From NCBI GenBank assembly GCA_903945375.1, contig CAJAVP010000060.1, forward strand, positions 1 through 37,094: DNA of 37,094 nucleotides, written 5' to 3'. The notes beneath the pieces are model-generated. The model did no database searches. It was not told the DNA's origin and saw nothing but the letters and a program-made list of their open reading frames with translations. Shown here in pieces: positions 24,052 to 32,791 of the stretch. A program made the translations under genes and the position numbers. The DNA comes from an uncultured Methylococcaceae bacterium (GTDB lineage Bacteria; Pseudomonadota; Gammaproteobacteria; Methylococcales; Methylomonadaceae). How positions within the stretch are numbered: the stretch's first letter is position 1; each line of letters begins with the position of its first letter.

Positions 24052-27000
24052 TGGACCATATCACCTTTATCAGTGCCGGTGCGGGTAGCGGTAAAACCTA
24101 TCGTCTGGCATGCGATTTGGAAAAAATACTGACGACAGAACCTGCCGCCAAACCATCCGGTGTCATTGGCACCACATTTACTAAATTGGCCGCTGGGGAA
24201 TTACGGGAACGTGTCCGGCAACGCCTGAACGGACGCGGCTTTACGCAAATCGCCAACCAGATGGATCAGGCCATGCTGGGCACGGTCAACAGCGTCTGCT
24301 GGCAATTATTGGGCCGCTTTGCCTTCGAAGCCGGTTTGTCTCCCAATCTCAAGGTGGTTGAGGAAGCTGAAGCGAACCGTTTATTCAGCCAGGCACTCGA
24401 ACAGGTGCTCACGTTACAAACTGTTCAGGACATGAATACATTGGCTTTTCGGTTAGATCAGGAAGACTGGAAAAGTATCATTAAGGCCATTGTCAACACC
24501 GCCAGAGCCAATGATCAAACTGTCGAACAAATTATAAACAGCGGCAAAGCCAGTGCTGATTCCTTGCTGTCTTTTTTCCCGAAACCGACATCAAAAAAAC
24601 TGGATAACGAACTCTACAATGCCGTGGAAGCCGCAATTACTTTTATCAAAAACAGTGAAGACAGCACCAAAGGCACACAAAGCTATCTAAATTTGCTACA
24701 AGATCTTGTCGCCCCCATTAAACAGGATAATCTGACTTGGCCGAACTGGGTAAAATTATCGAAAGCCTCCGCTACCAAGAGAAGCCAGGATGCTTCCGAT
24801 GCCGTGCAACGGGTTGCTGCCGATTTTGAAAAACACCCCCGTTTACACGCTGATATTCGAGACTATTGTGAACAGCTTTTTAGCATCGCCGCCTCCGCAT
24901 TGGCGCAATTCCAGGATTTCAAAAAAATCAGGGGATTGATCGACTTTACCGATCAGGAACACTTGCTGTATCAAGCATTGGAAAATCCCCTGGTGCAAGC
25001 GGTATTGCAAGATGAGCTGGAATTACTGATGGTGGATGAATTTCAGGATACCAGCCCGATTCAACTGGCGTTGTTTTTACGTCTGGCCAAACTGGCCAAA
25101 CAGGTCATCTGGGTAGGCGATGTCAAACAAGCCATTTATGGGTTCAGAGGTTCCGACCCGGAACTGATGCAAGCCATCCTCAACCATTTGGAAGCCAACG
25201 GCGGTAACGTCGAAGTGCTTGATACGTCATGGCGTTCCCGCCCCGAGTTGGTCAATTACGTCAATGCAGTGTTTGTCCCCGCTTTCGCCAATTCGTTGCC
25301 GAAAGAACGGGTTGAACTGAAACCGAAACCGGGAAGCTCAAAACAACCTCAAACCGCCCTCGAGCATTGGCAATTGCTCGGCAGCAATAAACCCAAACGG
25401 GCGTTGGCAAAAGGCTTGCAGGAATTTATCGCTGGTGGTTATCAATTAAAGAATAAAGACGATGGCCAATTCAGAACCGCCCACTATGGCGATGTCGCGG
25501 TATTATGCCGAACCCATGCCAATCTGACTGAAATTGCCAATGCCCTATTGGCCTTCAACATCCCCATCAGCCGCAGCCAAACCGGCCTGCTGAACACGCC
25601 GGAAGCCGCCTTAGTGCTGGCCGCCATGCGTTATCTGATTGATCCATCAGACAGCTTGGCAACCGCTGAAATGATCTGTTTATCGCAAGGGGAAACACCG
25701 GAAACTTGGTTGCAATCACGGCTGGATTATATAGCCTCTGAAAACAAACAAGGCCGATGGGGCGATGATAATGCCTTTTTGAACACACTGGCCAAGCAAA
25801 GGGAGCGGGTTCAATACTTAACGCCCTCGGAATTGATGGGCCAGGCGATTCATGCCGGCGATATTCGACGCGTAATTTTAAACTGGCAAACCGATGCCGA
25901 GCGGGCCAAGCAGCGCCTGTTAAATATCGAACAATTATTAGGGTTTGCCGAATCCTATGAAAACCAGTGTAGCAATGAAGGCCATGTCGCCACAGTGACC
26001 GGCTTAATATTATGGCTGAACCAACTGGTTAAAGACGGTGAAGATACTCAGGCCGCCAATACCCAAACCTTGGCCGTGCAACTGTTAACCCATCACGGTG
26101 CCAAAGGACTGGAATGGCCGGTAGTGATTGCCATGGATCTGGAAGCCAATATCAAAAGCAATGTGTGGGGCTTAACAGTTAAAGCCGATAACGGTAACCT
26201 GGATATTACCCAGCCACTAACAGGTCGAAGCCTGCGGTACTGGTTATGGCCATTCGGCTTACAGGCTACTGGCATTAGCGTCAAAGAGCGGGTTGAACAA
26301 TCCGAACACGGTTTGGCCGAACAACGCCGCGCGCAGGAAGAAGCCAAACGCTTGCTCTATGTTAGTCTGACCCGCCCCCGGGATTGTTTAATCATTCCGC
26401 TCAAAGATACCAAGGGCGAATGGCTGCGTGTCTTGGCCGCCGATTGGATGCTACCGGATGATGAAGCCAATAATGAGCTGACCTTACCGGCAAGCAAGGA
26501 AAAAATCCCGGTAATATTTAAGACACTGTTACAAGAAGAAGCACCAGAAAACACGCTAACCGGGCAGCAGGTGCCCCACTGGTTTGCAAATATCCCTTCC
26601 CACCCAACCAAACTTCCCGCCAAACTGTCGCCGTCATTAGTGCCGCCGCTGGAAAAGGCCCGTGTTAGCGAAGAGATCACCTTGGGCGACAGGATCAGCC
26701 TGCAAGGCATCCCGAATATGACCCACTTGGGTGAGGCTATCCATGCCTTGATTGCCACACAGATAATCAACGACCCGATTCACCCAATATTGCTTGCGGA
26801 ACAGGTACTTGGAAATTACGCCATACTGGAGCATATAACCGTAGACGATGCACTGATCTGCGTTGCCCGATTCAGACAGTTTATTGAACAACAGCTGGCC
26901 GCCAAATCTATCCAGATTGAGTACCCGATTGAATACCAACTGCCCAACGGCCAAATAGCCAGTGGCTGGATTGATGCCTTAGTCGAAACTGAGCAGGGTT

Positions 27001-27182
27001 ATGTCATTATCGATCACAAATCCAACCCGCAATCTAAAGCGGATTGGCATGACGTGGCATTAAAATATTCAGGCCAGTTAGCGCTTTATAAGTCAGCGGT
27101 TGAAGCGGCTACCGATAAGCCTGTTGTGGCCTGCTGGGTGCATTTCGCAGTGACGGGTGGCTGTTTGAAAATCAGTTTCTAA
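24048..27182 (+). CDS. AddA-like UvrD helicase with C-terminal nuclease domain
   Basis: 1044 residues from ATG 24048 (ATG 24051 is also possible); GGGGAG lies seven bases upstream. Helicase motifs in order: SAGAGSGKT (9-17), GTTFTKLAAGELRERV, VDEFQDTSPIQ (near 328), GDVKQAIYGFRGSD (near 357), SWRSRPELV, HHGAKGLEWPVV (near 682) and YVSLTRPRDCL (near 771). The C-terminus has SGWIDALVE and VIIDHKSNP, the metal-binding Asp and DxK of a RecB-type PD-(D/E)XK nuclease. It would unwind DNA from ends with ATP and cut one strand, with the partner encoded upstream. The pair may replace or add to RecBCD; no other Rec gene is in the window to judge this. Confidence 0.9.
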   Translation: MMDHITFISAGAGSGKTYRLACDLEKILTTEPAAKPSGVIGTTFTKLAAGELRERVRQRLNGRGFTQIANQMDQAMLGTVNSVCWQLLGRFAFEAGLSPNLKVVEEAEANRLFSQALEQVLTLQTVQDMNTLAFRLDQEDWKSIIKAIVNTARANDQTVEQIINSGKASADSLLSFFPKPTSKKLDNELYNAVEAAITFIKNSEDSTKGTQSYLNLLQDLVAPIKQDNLTWPNWVKLSKASATKRSQDASDAVQRVAADFEKHPRLHADIRDYCEQLFSIAASALAQFQDFKKIRGLIDFTDQEHLLYQALENPLVQAVLQDELELLMVDEFQDTSPIQLALFLRLAKLAKQVIWVGDVKQAIYGFRGSDPELMQAILNHLEANGGNVEVLDTSWRSRPELVNYVNAVFVPAFANSLPKERVELKPKPGSSKQPQTALEHWQLLGSNKPKRALAKGLQEFIAGGYQLKNKDDGQFRTAHYGDVAVLCRTHANLTEIANALLAFNIPISRSQTGLLNTPEAALVLAAMRYLIDPSDSLATAEMICLSQGETPETWLQSRLDYIASENKQGRWGDDNAFLNTLAKQRERVQYLTPSELMGQAIHAGDIRRVILNWQTDAERAKQRLLNIEQLLGFAESYENQCSNEGHVATVTGLILWLNQLVKDGEDTQAANTQTLAVQLLTHHGAKGLEWPVVIAMDLEANIKSNVWGLTVKADNGNLDITQPLTGRSLRYWLWPFGLQATGISVKERVEQSEHGLAEQRRAQEEAKRLLYVSLTRPRDCLIIPLKDTKGEWLRVLAADWMLPDDEANNELTLPASKEKIPVIFKTLLQEEAPENTLTGQQVPHWFANIPSHPTKLPAKLSPSLVPPLEKARVSEEITLGDRISLQGIPNMTHLGEAIHALIATQIINDPIHPILLAEQVLGNYAILEHITVDDALICVARFRQFIEQQLAAKSIQIEYPIEYQLPNGQIASGWIDALVETEQGYVIIDHKSNPQSKADWHDVALKYSGQLALYKSAVEAATDKPVVACWVHFAVTGGCLKISF

Positions 27183-27525
27183 CGCATAGTAGAGCCGTTA
27201 ATGATATTTGCAGCATTGGCTAGGCTTTTACTGGACGATGCCATATTAGGGGTTCCGACACCTAAATTAGGGGTAATTTTCGAGAAAAATTATTGTGATC
27301 GTATGGTATCTGAGTAGCTGTAATATTGCTGTTTTCTCCATTCTGCTAATACCTTGTTTCCATGAGATTGATCGCATACGAATAACTTGTTCATCTTAGT
27401 GCATTTAAGCGTATGCTTGGAGTGCTGCATTGATCTTTAAACCAATTGTTGCCAATTAATCCTTGGCATACCAGCACATTTTCATAATTTGTTAGAAAAC
27501 CCATCAATTATTTGGAGCGTTTGCC
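27183..27525. other. Intergenic stretch after the AddA-like gene
   Basis: No gene is visible. TTAGGGGT occurs twice near 27246 and 27272, with a short palindrome CCTAAATTAGG between. The end holds GGAG at 27514-27517, the RBS of the small basic protein. Confidence 0.4.
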
Positions 27526-27630
27526 ATGAGCAGAGAACAGAAAAGCAATAAGGAAGACAAGAAAAAACCAGCACTGAACCAAAAGGAAAAGAAAGCGGCG
27601 AAGAAAGAGAAGAAAGACGCTAAAAGTTAA
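27526..27630 (+). CDS. Small Lys-rich basic protein, 34 residues
   Basis: The frame MSREQKSNKEDKKKPALNQK and a KKAAKKEKKDAKS tail is preceded by a well spaced GGAG. About 40% of residues are Lys. Short proteins with this MS.EQKSNKE..K.PAL pattern are widespread in proteobacteria as far as I recall; their role is unknown, nucleic-acid binding being a possible guess. It is too short for routine gene finding. Confidence 0.65.
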   Translation: MSREQKSNKEDKKKPALNQKEKKAAKKEKKDAKS

Positions 27631-27699
27631 TGGTGGATAAGGCAACTAAAAGGCATAACTAAATATTGGCTAACAGCCGATACACACTCGCCCTAGAAG

Positions 27700-29061
27700 G
27701 CATAAGTATCTACACAACATTCCCCAAGAATTGCTGTGCAGTCGCTTTTAAAGCCTCCAGCTCCACTTGGGAGTAGGCCTCCATGATTTTGGACATGGAC
27801 AGGAAAACCCATAAGCCCGCCAATAATGCGGGATTGCTGGACGCCTGTTTGTGGCGCATTTGCCTGCCACTGAGCTTAATCAGGAATGTCCGCAGCTCGG
27901 CGGCTTCTTGGCTCGTGTCAGCGGCGATTTCCCAGACCGTCACACAGGCCATGCTGGCGACCAGAAGGCGCTTGGCGATGGCCAAGGCGGATTCCTGTTG
28001 CCACGCTTCCAACTGGTGACCCGCCGATTTGACGAGCTTGAAAAAGCATTCGATTTGCCACCGCCAGTAGTACCAGAGGGCAATGGTGGCGGCATCCACG
28101 CCTGACACGTTGGTCAGCAGCAGCCATTCTGCCAACACGTCGCCGTCTTCGGCTAGGACGCGGCTGACAACCAACCTTGCCGACACGGGAATGCCAGGAA
28201 CAGCCGGTTGTTTGCTTTTCTTCTGGCTGGGTTTGGCAGGGCGGCTCAACGTCACCTCGGCTTGTGCCACCCACTGCCAATAGGTCTTGCCGTGGTAACT
28301 GACTTGCCGGGTCTTGCTGAAGGCCAGTTCTTGAGCCACCGCTTTACAGGCTATGGGTTTGCCCGCGTAGTCCATTTTGGGGTTGTCCTTGACCCGCACC
28401 AACCAGCGGCTACCCGCCGCATCCCAACGGCGGATGTGGCCGACCGAATCGCCTTCGCGGTCAATCAGATGCACCAAGGGCTTGGAAAAACCTTGGTCAT
28501 CCAAGTGCTGGATGCAATCACTCACTTCCTCCAGATGGTTTTTGGCGGGCGACGGGGATGCCGTATCGCCGTAGGTGGCGTAGCTTCCATCGGCGCTAAC
28601 CAGTCGCTGTGCCACCGGTGCCAACGGCAATCCCGTCCGGTCGCTGACGATCAGGCTGGATTGCAGGTCGTATCCCACATCGGTTTCGTGCGTTATGGCG
28701 TAAGTGTCGGTTTTGTTAAGGTGTTTATAGCTTAGCCGCGACCAGTCATGCACGCAGAGGGCGTACTGGAGGCAATGTCGGGCGATGCCCGCATGTGCCG
28801 CGGTCGTGAGCGGTTCCTGAAGTATCGGCAGGCTGACGGACTCGTTCGCGTAGAACCGCCATGCCGCTTGTGTACTGGCGAAGCTGCTGATTTTGTCCGG
28901 CAAGGCTTTCAGCCCGGCGTTCAACGGTTCGCTTGAATTCATATGTTCAAGCACCAGTTGCTGATGACGCTTGATGAGGCGCGGGTCGACTCCCGCCAGT
29001 GTTTTTTAAAATCATTACCCATCATGCCATTTTATTTGCAAACTTGTGTAGATACTTATGC
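27700..29061 (-). mobile_element. IS4-family insertion sequence, 1362 bp
   Basis: Perfect 18-bp inverted repeats, GCATAAGTATCTACACAA at 27700-27717 and its complement at 29044-29061, bound the element. The 7-bp direct repeat CTAGAAG stands immediately outside both ends (27693-27699 and 29062-29068), a target duplication indicating a recent simple insertion. It carries one transposase on the minus strand. Its target lies 16 bp from the 3' end of the group II intron. Confidence 0.93.
27710..28954 (-). CDS. IS4-family transposase (5' end apparently frameshifted)
   Basis: 414 residues from a GTG at 28954. QAAWRFYANESV, SDRTGLPLAPV, LIDREGDSVGH and the signature WYYWRWQIECFFKLVK fit IS4-family DDE transposases; the last matches the Y-(2)-R-(3)-E-(6)-K pattern. 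In the same frame coding-like sequence continues upstream of the GTG (VDPRLIKRHQQLV) but no start is found, while an ATG at 29022 opens another frame, MGNDFKKHWRE, that resembles the usual N-terminus. A small deletion near 28985-28995 probably joined the two badly, so activity is doubtful. Confidence 0.88.
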   Translation of the reverse strand: MLEHMNSSEPLNAGLKALPDKISSFASTQAAWRFYANESVSLPILQEPLTTAAHAGIARHCLQYALCVHDWSRLSYKHLNKTDTYAITHETDVGYDLQSSLIVSDRTGLPLAPVAQRLVSADGSYATYGDTASPSPAKNHLEEVSDCIQHLDDQGFSKPLVHLIDREGDSVGHIRRWDAAGSRWLVRVKDNPKMDYAGKPIACKAVAQELAFSKTRQVSYHGKTYWQWVAQAEVTLSRPAKPSQKKSKQPAVPGIPVSARLVVSRVLAEDGDVLAEWLLLTNVSGVDAATIALWYYWRWQIECFFKLVKSAGHQLEAWQQESALAIAKRLLVASMACVTVWEIAADTSQEAAELRTFLIKLSGRQMRHKQASSNPALLAGLWVFLSMSKIMEAYSQVELEALKATAQQFLGNVV

Positions 29062-29118
29062 CTAGAAGGGGTTCTGGGTGAGTAGACCTGCCAAGTCGCC
29101 TTAGCAGACCCCTCCTCA

Positions 29119-29151
29119 GAACCGGACTTGCAAAACTATTGCATCCGGCTC
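29119..29151 (-). ncRNA. Group II intron domain V
   Basis: The minus strand reads GAGCCGGATGC, a short AT loop region, GCAAGTCCGGTTC: a 33-34 base hairpin with the AGC triad of domain V. A domain VI hairpin (CTGCTAAG/CTTGGCAG) and CTAC with a likely branch-point A follow. Confidence 0.85.
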
Positions 29152-29186
29152 CCGATAGATCAGTGTCCCCACACATATTCAGTGCG

Positions 29187-30512
29187 CTAGAACATCGATA
29201 TGGTTTTCCATGTTTTCGGAAAACCAATTGCATTAAGGCCACGCAGAAGTTTAGTCCACGATACGCGACGTTTACCGCCACGACGGTTTAGCCATTGCAA
29301 AATTATACGCTTTGACCGTTCCAGAAATTGACCAACACGCCTCTTGTTATCAGAGACACCATGATAATTGATCCACCCCTTAATAACCCGAATAACGGTT
29401 TTGAGAACACCAAGCGTGTCCTTCGTATTCAGGTTTTCCCTCAAGAAGCGTCTCATGCCCTTGAGCTTAGCCGCAAATCGATCTCTACGACTCGTGAATT
29501 TCAGTCGCCAGAAACCTTTCAGCGCTAAACCCCAATAGCAGGTGAAGCCGAGAAAATTGAACGATGGTAGTCGTTTTCCTTGCTGATGGGCTATGGATGC
29601 CGCCACGCGACCCGCAGGTATAATCTGGGATTTATCGGCATGCATCTCAAGTCCAGCTTTTGCCAGCCGTTTTGGTAATACCTCATAAAAGCGTTCCGCT
29701 TCACTAAACCGCTCAAACACGAAAACCATGTCATCCGCAAATCTCACCAACTCTACTCGACCATGAATATGCGAGTGCTTAATTGATTCAAACCACTCAT
29801 CAATCACATGGTGCAAGTAGATATTGGCTAAAATTGGCGATAGACTCGAACCCTGTGGACATCCGCAGGTGTTCGCTAAATCATGTTTGCCTTGCCGAAT
29901 GGGCGCTGTAATCAAGATTTCGATCAGCCTTAGAAAGCGACGATCGGATATCTTTCCTCGCAAAATTCTCATCAAAACCTTATGCGGTATTGTGTTGAAG
30001 TATTTGCGGATATCAATCTCAACTATAGCTCCATTTGGATTTTGGTAAGTTGCGCTATTTAATGCCCTTAATGCATCGTGACAATTCTTGCCTGGTCGGT
30101 AACCGTAAGAGCATGGTAGAAATAATGGTTCGTATATCGTGTTTAAGATTACGCTAACGACCATCTGAACTAATTTATCTTCTACACATGAGATCGCCAA
30201 CGGACGAGTACTTCCATCCTCTTTTGGGATTTCGGTTATTCTTGCAGGTTTCGGCTTATATGTGCCACGCCGTATTTTCTGAATGAGACCCGTGAGGTTT
30301 TCATCAAGATTTTTGCCGTAGCTCGCCTTTGTCACTTTATCGATACCGATAGCTTTATTCCCAGCCAGCAACCAGTATTGCTCTTTAAACATATCGACAT
30401 TGATCAGGTGGCCAATGTTGTTAAACACGAGCTGCCGATCTTGCGCCGATAATTCACCTATGCGCTCAAGTTTCGTTGACCATGATATTCTGTCTTCGCT
30501 GTGTACAGTCAT
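29187..30512 (-). CDS. ltrA: Group II intron reverse transcriptase/maturase
   Basis: 441 residues, ATG start. Reverse transcriptase blocks are present: VEIDIRKYFNTIPH, CGCPQGSSLSPILANIYLHHVIDEW and the active site RFADDMV (FADD 258-261). The C-terminus has a maturase (GIIM) region GFWRLKFTSRRDRFAAKLKG and VIKGWINYHGVS. There is no HNH endonuclease domain, as in several bacterial intron classes that use replication forks or hairpins. It is encoded inside the intron and should assist splicing and retrohoming. The frame is intact. Confidence 0.93.
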   Translation of the reverse strand: MTVHSEDRISWSTKLERIGELSAQDRQLVFNNIGHLINVDMFKEQYWLLAGNKAIGIDKVTKASYGKNLDENLTGLIQKIRRGTYKPKPARITEIPKEDGSTRPLAISCVEDKLVQMVVSVILNTIYEPLFLPCSYGYRPGKNCHDALRALNSATYQNPNGAIVEIDIRKYFNTIPHKVLMRILRGKISDRRFLRLIEILITAPIRQGKHDLANTCGCPQGSSLSPILANIYLHHVIDEWFESIKHSHIHGRVELVRFADDMVFVFERFSEAERFYEVLPKRLAKAGLEMHADKSQIIPAGRVAASIAHQQGKRLPSFNFLGFTCYWGLALKGFWRLKFTSRRDRFAAKLKGMRRFLRENLNTKDTLGVLKTVIRVIKGWINYHGVSDNKRRVGQFLERSKRIILQWLNRRGGKRRVSWTKLLRGLNAIGFPKTWKTISMF

Positions 30513-31068
30513 TGTTTCTCTCTTACGCTCGATCTATCTGCCAGCCCTTCGCTCCACAGGCATTACCCTGCTTCAACACTACTATGGCTAACTCCGACTT
30601 CCACTGATTTATCCCAAGCACCTTATGCTCTTCACACTTGTTAGCTTGGTACTCCATTCTTGGAGGAACCAATGGATCTCCTGGGTTCCGCACTGTTCTT
30701 TACAAACTCGCCGACGCCTTCGACTCCGGTGTGTGTTTCAAAAATGGGATTTGCTAGTTTGACCATTTAGAAACCGTGGCCTGCTGACCTTCCAACGTCA
30801 TCGGCACAACACAATAAGGGATTTCGGAGCTGTCACGTTCATCTACTGATTTCGGCTCGAGTGTTTCGCTGTCTACGCTTCGTCTCCATTGTTACCGCCG
30901 AAGACGCAAGACTCGCTATGTAGTGGTCTAGCTAACCTTCTACAGTGGGACTTTCACCCACAAGATCAGTGCAGCTTTTCCCAGCGCACTGGAAGAACCC
31001 CCAAAAGTGTTCGTTCTGAGCTATGTTTATTAAATGTCTATAAGCACCGTTTCATAAAGCCATCACCT

Positions 31069-31626
31069 CTATTTAGGTGTTATCCCTATATCAACGTTTC
31101 GAAACCGAAGGTACGAATACAACGTGGTTTTCGAGATTCCTAATTGTTCAGCAATTTTTTTCACGGGAATGCTTCCATTTTTGTAGAGGGCTTCAGCAAT
31201 GGTTGCCTTTTCTATTGCCGCTTGAGTCATCCCTTTTGGCCGCCCACCTTTTCGACCGCGAGCCCGGGCCGACTTCAACCCGGCCTGTGTTCGTTCACGA
31301 ATTAATTCCCGCTCAAACTCGGCAAGAGAAGCAAAAATACCAAACACCATTCGCCCTTGTGCAGTCGATGTATCAATCGGATCGTTTAAACTGATTAACC
31401 CCACTTTTTTTTCAATTAATTTTGTGGTCAGGTGGATTAAATGGGCCAGGTTTCTGCCCAGCCTATCTAATTTCCAAATGATCAATGTGTCACCTTCCCG
31501 CAGGTTTCGCATAATTTCTTCAAGCACCGGCCTTGACGTTTTTGCACCACTGGCAATTTCTTCATGAATTTGATCACAGCCGGCATTTTTTAATGCGTCA
31601 ACTTGCATGGACAAAGATTGCTCTCT
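31069..31626 (-). pseudogene. Tn3-type serine resolvase, N-terminus missing
   Basis: The product reads REQSLSMQVDALKNAGCDQI, GDTLIIWKLDRLGRNL, FGIFASLAEFERELIRERT and a C-terminal helix-turn-helix IAEQLGISKTTLYSYLRFRN, as in resolvases and DNA invertases. The usual start, with the catalytic Ser in YARVST, is absent: homology stops at REQ, exactly where the inverted-repeat segment at 31627 begins. A TTG or ATG within the remaining frame could start translation, but recombination would not be possible. The intron lies just downstream of its stop. Confidence 0.85.
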
Positions 31627-31835
31627 GGGTGAGTTTAAACAAACGACACTAAAGTCCCATAGAAAATGACGGAAAGCCAGAGCCGATAAGGCTTAGAGTC
31701 AATTATCCACTTCCCAATTTTAACCATGAAAAACTGGCATTTTTTTGGGAAATCAAAAAGTGGCTCAAAACCACGTCAGACACGGCATTGCAAAAAATCT
31801 TATGAAACAATTCTGTCGTTTGTTTAAATTTACCC
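31627..31835. mobile_element. 209-bp segment with Tn3-like terminal inverted repeats
   Basis: The left end GGGTGAGTTTAAACAAACGA and the complement of the right end GGGTAAATTTAAACAAACGA match with a perfect 15-bp core (31634-31648 and 31814-31828), and weaker identity extends to about 37 bases, ending in a CATAAG-like box. Ends that begin GGG and finish TAAG at this length are typical of Tn3-family elements. No 5-bp target duplication is seen (TCTCT against TATAC). No ORF is inside. It may be a Tn3-derived miniature element or the collapsed remains of the transposon that owned the resolvase. Confidence 0.6.
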
Positions 31836-31889
31836 TATACTTGGAAACGTCACGCTAGCTACAAACTTATATTTTTAGAGGTATTCAAT

Positions 31890-32309
31890 TTGAAGAAAAA
31901 CGACCCAATCTCAAAAACTATGTCGGCTAATGTCCTTAGCATTCAGGAAGGTCAAAATTTAAGCGATGTCCGCAATTTGATGTGTGAAGCACATATACAC
32001 CATGTCCCCATTGTTCAAGGTAAGAAACTCAGCGGCTTGGTTAGCTTTACTGATTTGATGAAGATCAATTTGGTAATCAGCGGCGCGGATGAACGCACAA
32101 TCAATGCGATCATTGACCAGCAATTTACGATCAAAGACATCATGTCAACCAACATCACCACCATTAAGTCCAGTGATACAGTGCGGCACGCCTCAGAAAT
32201 ATTGGCACGTGGTGCTTTTCACTCTTTGCCGGTAGTTGATGATGAAGGAAATTTGGTCGGCATTGTTACATCAACGGATCTTATTCGCTACCTGAACGAC
32301 CAATACTGA
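31890..32309 (+). CDS. Protein with two CBS domains
   Basis: 139 residues. The TTG start at 31890 is chosen because AGAGG lies eight bases upstream and because DPISKTMSANVLSIQEGQ, ahead of the first ATG, already belongs to the first CBS domain. CBS 1 (about 3-60) has HIHHVPIV and LSGLVSFTDLM; CBS 2 (about 75-139) has DIMSTNITTIKSSDTV, FHSLPVVDDEGNLVGIVTSTDLIRYL. CBS pairs bind adenine nucleotides such as AMP, ATP or c-di-AMP and regulate partners; a stand-alone pair like this one is common. The partner is unknown. Confidence 0.9.
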   Translation: MKKNDPISKTMSANVLSIQEGQNLSDVRNLMCEAHIHHVPIVQGKKLSGLVSFTDLMKINLVISGADERTINAIIDQQFTIKDIMSTNITTIKSSDTVRHASEILARGAFHSLPVVDDEGNLVGIVTSTDLIRYLNDQY

Positions 32310-32310
32310 T

Positions 32311-32334
32311 CCTATCCCAAGTGTGGGGGATAGG
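32311..32334 (+). terminator. Hairpin directly after the CBS gene
   Basis: CCTATCCC and GGGGATAGG pair over a six-base loop, one base after the TGA stop. No T tract follows, so it may end transcription weakly or protect the transcript. Confidence 0.45.
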
Positions 32335-32603
32335 CATCTCTAAACCGGTATCCCTTTTTCTGCTTCGCCTCAAATAAGAGTAGTTACCCACAAATTCTGT
32401 GTATAACGTTGTTTACAAACCGGTCATTTTATCGCTAACCTTCCGTTAATCCTTGATTTTAGTTGGATTGACTAGAAACTGGTCAGACTGGTTTCATAAG
32501 GTAGCCCTGCCTTAAATCCCTGGGGGGCATCCCCTTTTTTGATATTCCCGAAAGGGAAAGCGTAGCCCCCGAAACCAGGGGTTATGTAATGGTGGTTTGA
32601 GAC
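32335..32603. other. Intergenic stretch with GC hairpins
   Basis: There is no convincing gene. GGGGCATCCCCTTTTTT near 32524-32540 resembles a short terminator. A minus-strand open frame runs over 32472-32696, across the palindromic repeat, and is probably a by-product of it. Confidence 0.4.
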
Positions 32604-32732
32604 GCCGTAGCAACGCATTAGTGCCATAGGATGTGCCGACGTACGAAGCGCATCATTCACGTAACAACTCGAACGATGCGCTTCGTACGTCAGCACATCC
32701 TATAAGCCCATCTTATCGCGTTGCTGCGCGGC
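32604..32732. repeat. Large imperfect palindrome (REP/BIME-like)
   Basis: TAGGATGTGCCGACGTACGA with the following AGCGCATC (from 32627) is matched by GATGCGCTTCGTACGT and CAGCACATCCTA (to 32702) with about two mismatches in 34 positions. Outer arms GTAGCAACGC and GCGTTGCTGC extend it. Such palindromes lie between genes in many copies in gammaproteobacteria, where they may be moved by RayT-like enzymes and act on transcript ends. Only one copy is in this window. Confidence 0.75.
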
Positions 32733-32791
32733 GAGGAAAAGGTCGGCCTTGAATGGACGATGGTGAGCACCAGTTCAAATCCGACAGGCCG

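Larger units (their letters stand above)
29078..30989 (-). mobile_element. Group II intron with its reverse transcriptase
   Basis: On the minus strand the intron begins GTGCGC at 30989 and ends near CTACTCAC at 29078 (a few bases uncertain). The 5' region has GTGGGTGAAAGTCCCAC-type pairing, and domain V and VI are recognisable at 29119-29151 and about 29078-29110. The length, about 1.9 kb, fits an intron with an ORF in domain IV. The flanking bases form the palindrome GGGGTTCT...AGAACCCC, so the intron entered a hairpin, as intron types that target terminators do. Confidence 0.85.

Noticed and set aside
18129-27182. Naming the nuclease-sirtuin-AddAB row as a known defence system
   Set aside because: The sirtuins have the normal CobB-type catalytic and acyl-recognition residues rather than the divergent SIR2 domains of known NAD-depleting defence proteins, so a known system name is not supported.
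28208-28735. Plus-strand open frame of 175 codons within the IS4 transposase
   Set aside because: It lies antisense to a conserved transposase and has no domain or RBS.
29187-30512. Reverse transcriptase as part of a diversity-generating retroelement acting on the DUF1566 gene
   Set aside because: The protein has a maturase region and lies within a clear group II intron with domain V; no template/variable repeat pair was seen.
29070-31637. Shared 11 bases (ACTCACCCAGA) between the intron end and the sequence before the resolvase remnant, as a sign of a second intron end
   Set aside because: No domain V or VI is present near 31627, and the Tn3-like arm explains that border; the match is short.
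32472-32696. 74-residue minus-strand ORF after the CBS gene
   Set aside because: It spans the palindromic repeat and is best explained as translation of that repeat.
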